Source: CALNYX01 sp942490925 (lineage in GTDB: Bacteria; Chlamydiota; Chlamydiia; Chlamydiales; JAAKFR01). From it: a DNA stretch of 7,788 bases. Location: the NCBI GenBank assembly GCA_942490925.1, contig CALNYX010000005.1, positions 1 to 7,788 of the forward strand. Reading direction: 5' to 3'. Shown piece after piece: positions 6,546-7,788 of the stretch; positions within the stretch are counted from its first letter, which is position 1, and the number at the start of each line of letters is the position of its first letter. A model generated the notes under the pieces. That model ran no database searches. It saw only the letters and a list, made by a program, of their open reading frames with translations, and was not told the origin of the DNA. A program made the position numbers and the translations under genes.

Positions 6546-7788
6546 ATGAAAACATATTCTGTAAGAAACGAAAGCGGGAAGTCCTTTGAGGTTGACGAGG
6601 ACAAATTGAGCGAAGCCGAAGCCGATGGATTTCTGCCAGTTGTTTCAAATGGGAAACAAGAGCACAGAGTTTCTTTTGGTGATATTGGCCAAGCTACTAA
6701 GGATGGATTCAAGCCACTGACATCTGCGAATGAGCCACAAGATAATCGAGGTTTTGGCGAAACCGTAATTGATGCTATCAACCCAATGAACTGGCCAAAG
6801 AATATTGGAGCAGCAGCACAAAAATTAGACGAATATACAGGCGCTCCAATTAGAAAAGTTGTGACTGAGGCGGTAACGGGAAGGGATTTTGAAGAGGCTC
6901 CCACTGGGGCAGAGCAAGCCAAAATGATGGGCGCCACTGATAAAACTTACGGCGAGGTTTATGGAGTCCCTTCATATCTTGGTGGTGGCATTAGCCCTGC
7001 CGATATCTATGGTGTGGGCCTAGAAACAGTACAAGATCCATTTACGATCCTTGGGGCTGGAAAAAAGGGAATACAAAAAATTGCAGGCGAAGTGCCGGAC
7101 GTTACCTCATATCTAAAAAACAAATTTGATATTGGAGGATCTGCAACTGGGAAGGGATCTGCAAGCGCGTCTCTTGAGGTAAAACCCACTACAGTTGAAC
7201 AATCTGGAGAGGCATTTAAAATAAAACCAGCTCCAGAATCATTAGACGAGTTGAAAAACTGGGAGCCACCAGCTGGTGTTGGGCAAGAGAAGATCAGGCG
7301 CCTAGATGAGATTGAGCAGCTGGTCCCAGACCTAGAAATTAAACCATTGGCCTACCATCGAGAGATGTTGGAAAACCCTCGTCAAATGCAAGAGATGAAA
7401 ATCCAAAGAGAGCTCCTTCCAACCGAGGAAGCTAAAAAGCTGGCTCTCTATGATTTTGCAATGGTGGATGAGGCCGGTAAAAAATTAAAAACCACAGTCA
7501 ATGATATAGCCGGAGGGAAAGAGGTAAAAAACCTATCAGATGCTGGTGACGATTTTATTGAAACGACAAAAGACATTTATAAGAATGAGAAAAAGAACCT
7601 TGGACCTATGTTTGATGAGCTACAAAACTCAGCCAAACCTCTAGACAGCACAGAGTCTAGGGATTTGATCACGGCATTGGCCGAGAATACCAAGGTTGGA
7701 AATTCTCTCCAAGTCGATGATGCTGGTAGATTTACACTTAAAAAGAACTCTCCAAAGACCGGTACGTCTGATCAAGAGCATCAGATGA
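6546..7788 (+). CDS. N-terminal part of a larger phage virion protein, 3' partial
   Basis: The ATG follows the TAA of the previous gene with no gap, and the frame is open to the right edge (414 residues seen; the final ATGA is not an in-frame stop). No strong ribosome binding site precedes it, so translation probably depends on termination of the previous gene. Residues 9-57 are a two-copy motif: GKxxxEVDEDKL then ADGFLP, and GKxxxRVSFGDI then KDGFKP. Residues 97-172 hold YTGAPIRKVV, APTGAEQAKMMGATDK and a Gly/hydrophobic stretch (SPADIYGVGLETVQDPF) that I associate from memory with large phage structural proteins. Residues 200-245 are low-complexity and probably a linker; from 250 the protein is charged and helical. 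As the last of the run and apparently the longest, it fits the place of a large ejection protein (T7 gp16 or P22 gp16 position). Any enzyme domain would lie beyond the window. Confidence 0.85.
   Translation, partial: MKTYSVRNESGKSFEVDEDKLSEAEADGFLPVVSNGKQEHRVSFGDIGQATKDGFKPLTSANEPQDNRGFGETVIDAINPMNWPKNIGAAAQKLDEYTGAPIRKVVTEAVTGRDFEEAPTGAEQAKMMGATDKTYGEVYGVPSYLGGGISPADIYGVGLETVQDPFTILGAGKKGIQKIAGEVPDVTSYLKNKFDIGGSATGKGSASASLEVKPTTVEQSGEAFKIKPAPESLDELKNWEPPAGVGQEKIRRLDEIEQLVPDLEIKPLAYHREMLENPRQMQEMKIQRELLPTEEAKKLALYDFAMVDEAGKKLKTTVNDIAGGKEVKNLSDAGDDFIETTKDIYKNEKKNLGPMFDELQNSAKPLDSTESRDLITALAENTKVGNSLQVDDAGRFTLKKNSPKTGTSDQEHQM
6570..6716 (+). repeat. Two-copy motif of about 25 residues at the N-terminus of the last gene
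   Basis: Copy A is residues 9-31 (6570-6638) and copy B is residues 34-57 (6645-6716). Both share GK, a Val three to five residues on, an Ala ahead of a charged pair, and DGF-x-P at the end. The DNA has diverged, so this is an old protein-level duplication. It may be a small beta-turn-helix unit; function unknown. Confidence 0.55.

Noticed and set aside
6446..6937. A 163-residue - strand frame spanning the junction of genes 5 and 6
   Set aside because: It lies opposite two well-supported genes, is Ser/Phe/Pro-rich as expected of antisense, and would be the only gene on its strand in a one-way module.
1..7788. Hidden defence, RNA-guided, toxin or retron-like system
   Set aside because: Every gap between genes is 15 bases or shorter, no direct repeats with spacers or structured RNA are visible, and none of the six proteins shows nuclease, reverse transcriptase, helicase or toxin motifs.

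Overview
The window is a stretch of tailed-phage (or prophage) virion genes. Six protein genes lie on the + strand, read the same way and packed end to end, and the - strand has no credible gene. The junctions are, in order, a 4-base overlap (GTGA), a 15-base gap, a 7-base gap, a 4-base overlap (TTGA) and direct stop-start contact (TAAATG). There is therefore no room for internal promoters or terminators, and I see none. I see no tRNA, CRISPR array, insertion sequence or attachment site. The host cannot be named from this sequence. The purine-rich ribosome binding sites, mixed ATG/GTG/TTG starts and medium-to-low GC fit a phage of a bacterium. The gene set looks podovirus-like, and an environmental origin is possible but not shown.

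Layout: (1) positions 1-2148, the end of a large beta-rich tail protein resembling the beta-propeller tail nozzle/stabilisation proteins of podoviruses (T7 gp12 / P22 gp10 type). Its frame is open to the left edge, so its true start is outside the window. (2) 2145-2543, a small protein of the kind that often follows such a tail gene, function unknown. (3) 2559-4205, a 548-residue Gly/Ala/Gln-rich mainly helical protein. (4) 4213-5355, a 380-residue helical Gln/Asn-rich protein ending in a Peptidase_S74 / intramolecular chaperone domain. (5) 5352-6545, a 397-residue charged helical protein. (6) 6546 to the right edge, the first 414 residues of a larger protein that opens with a duplicated motif of about 25 residues.

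Working model (inference): gene 1 closes the tail channel. Genes 3-6 lie where T7 (genes 14-16) and P22 (genes 7, 20, 16) encode internal or ejected virion proteins, so they are candidates for an ejection-protein set. The most unusual element is the S74 self-processing chaperone domain on a helical, Gln/Asn-rich protein instead of on a beta-helical fibre or spike. A second point is that genes 5 and 6 share a reading frame and are separated by a single TAA. I found no defence, toxin or RNA-guided system here. The novelty lies in poorly described virion proteins.
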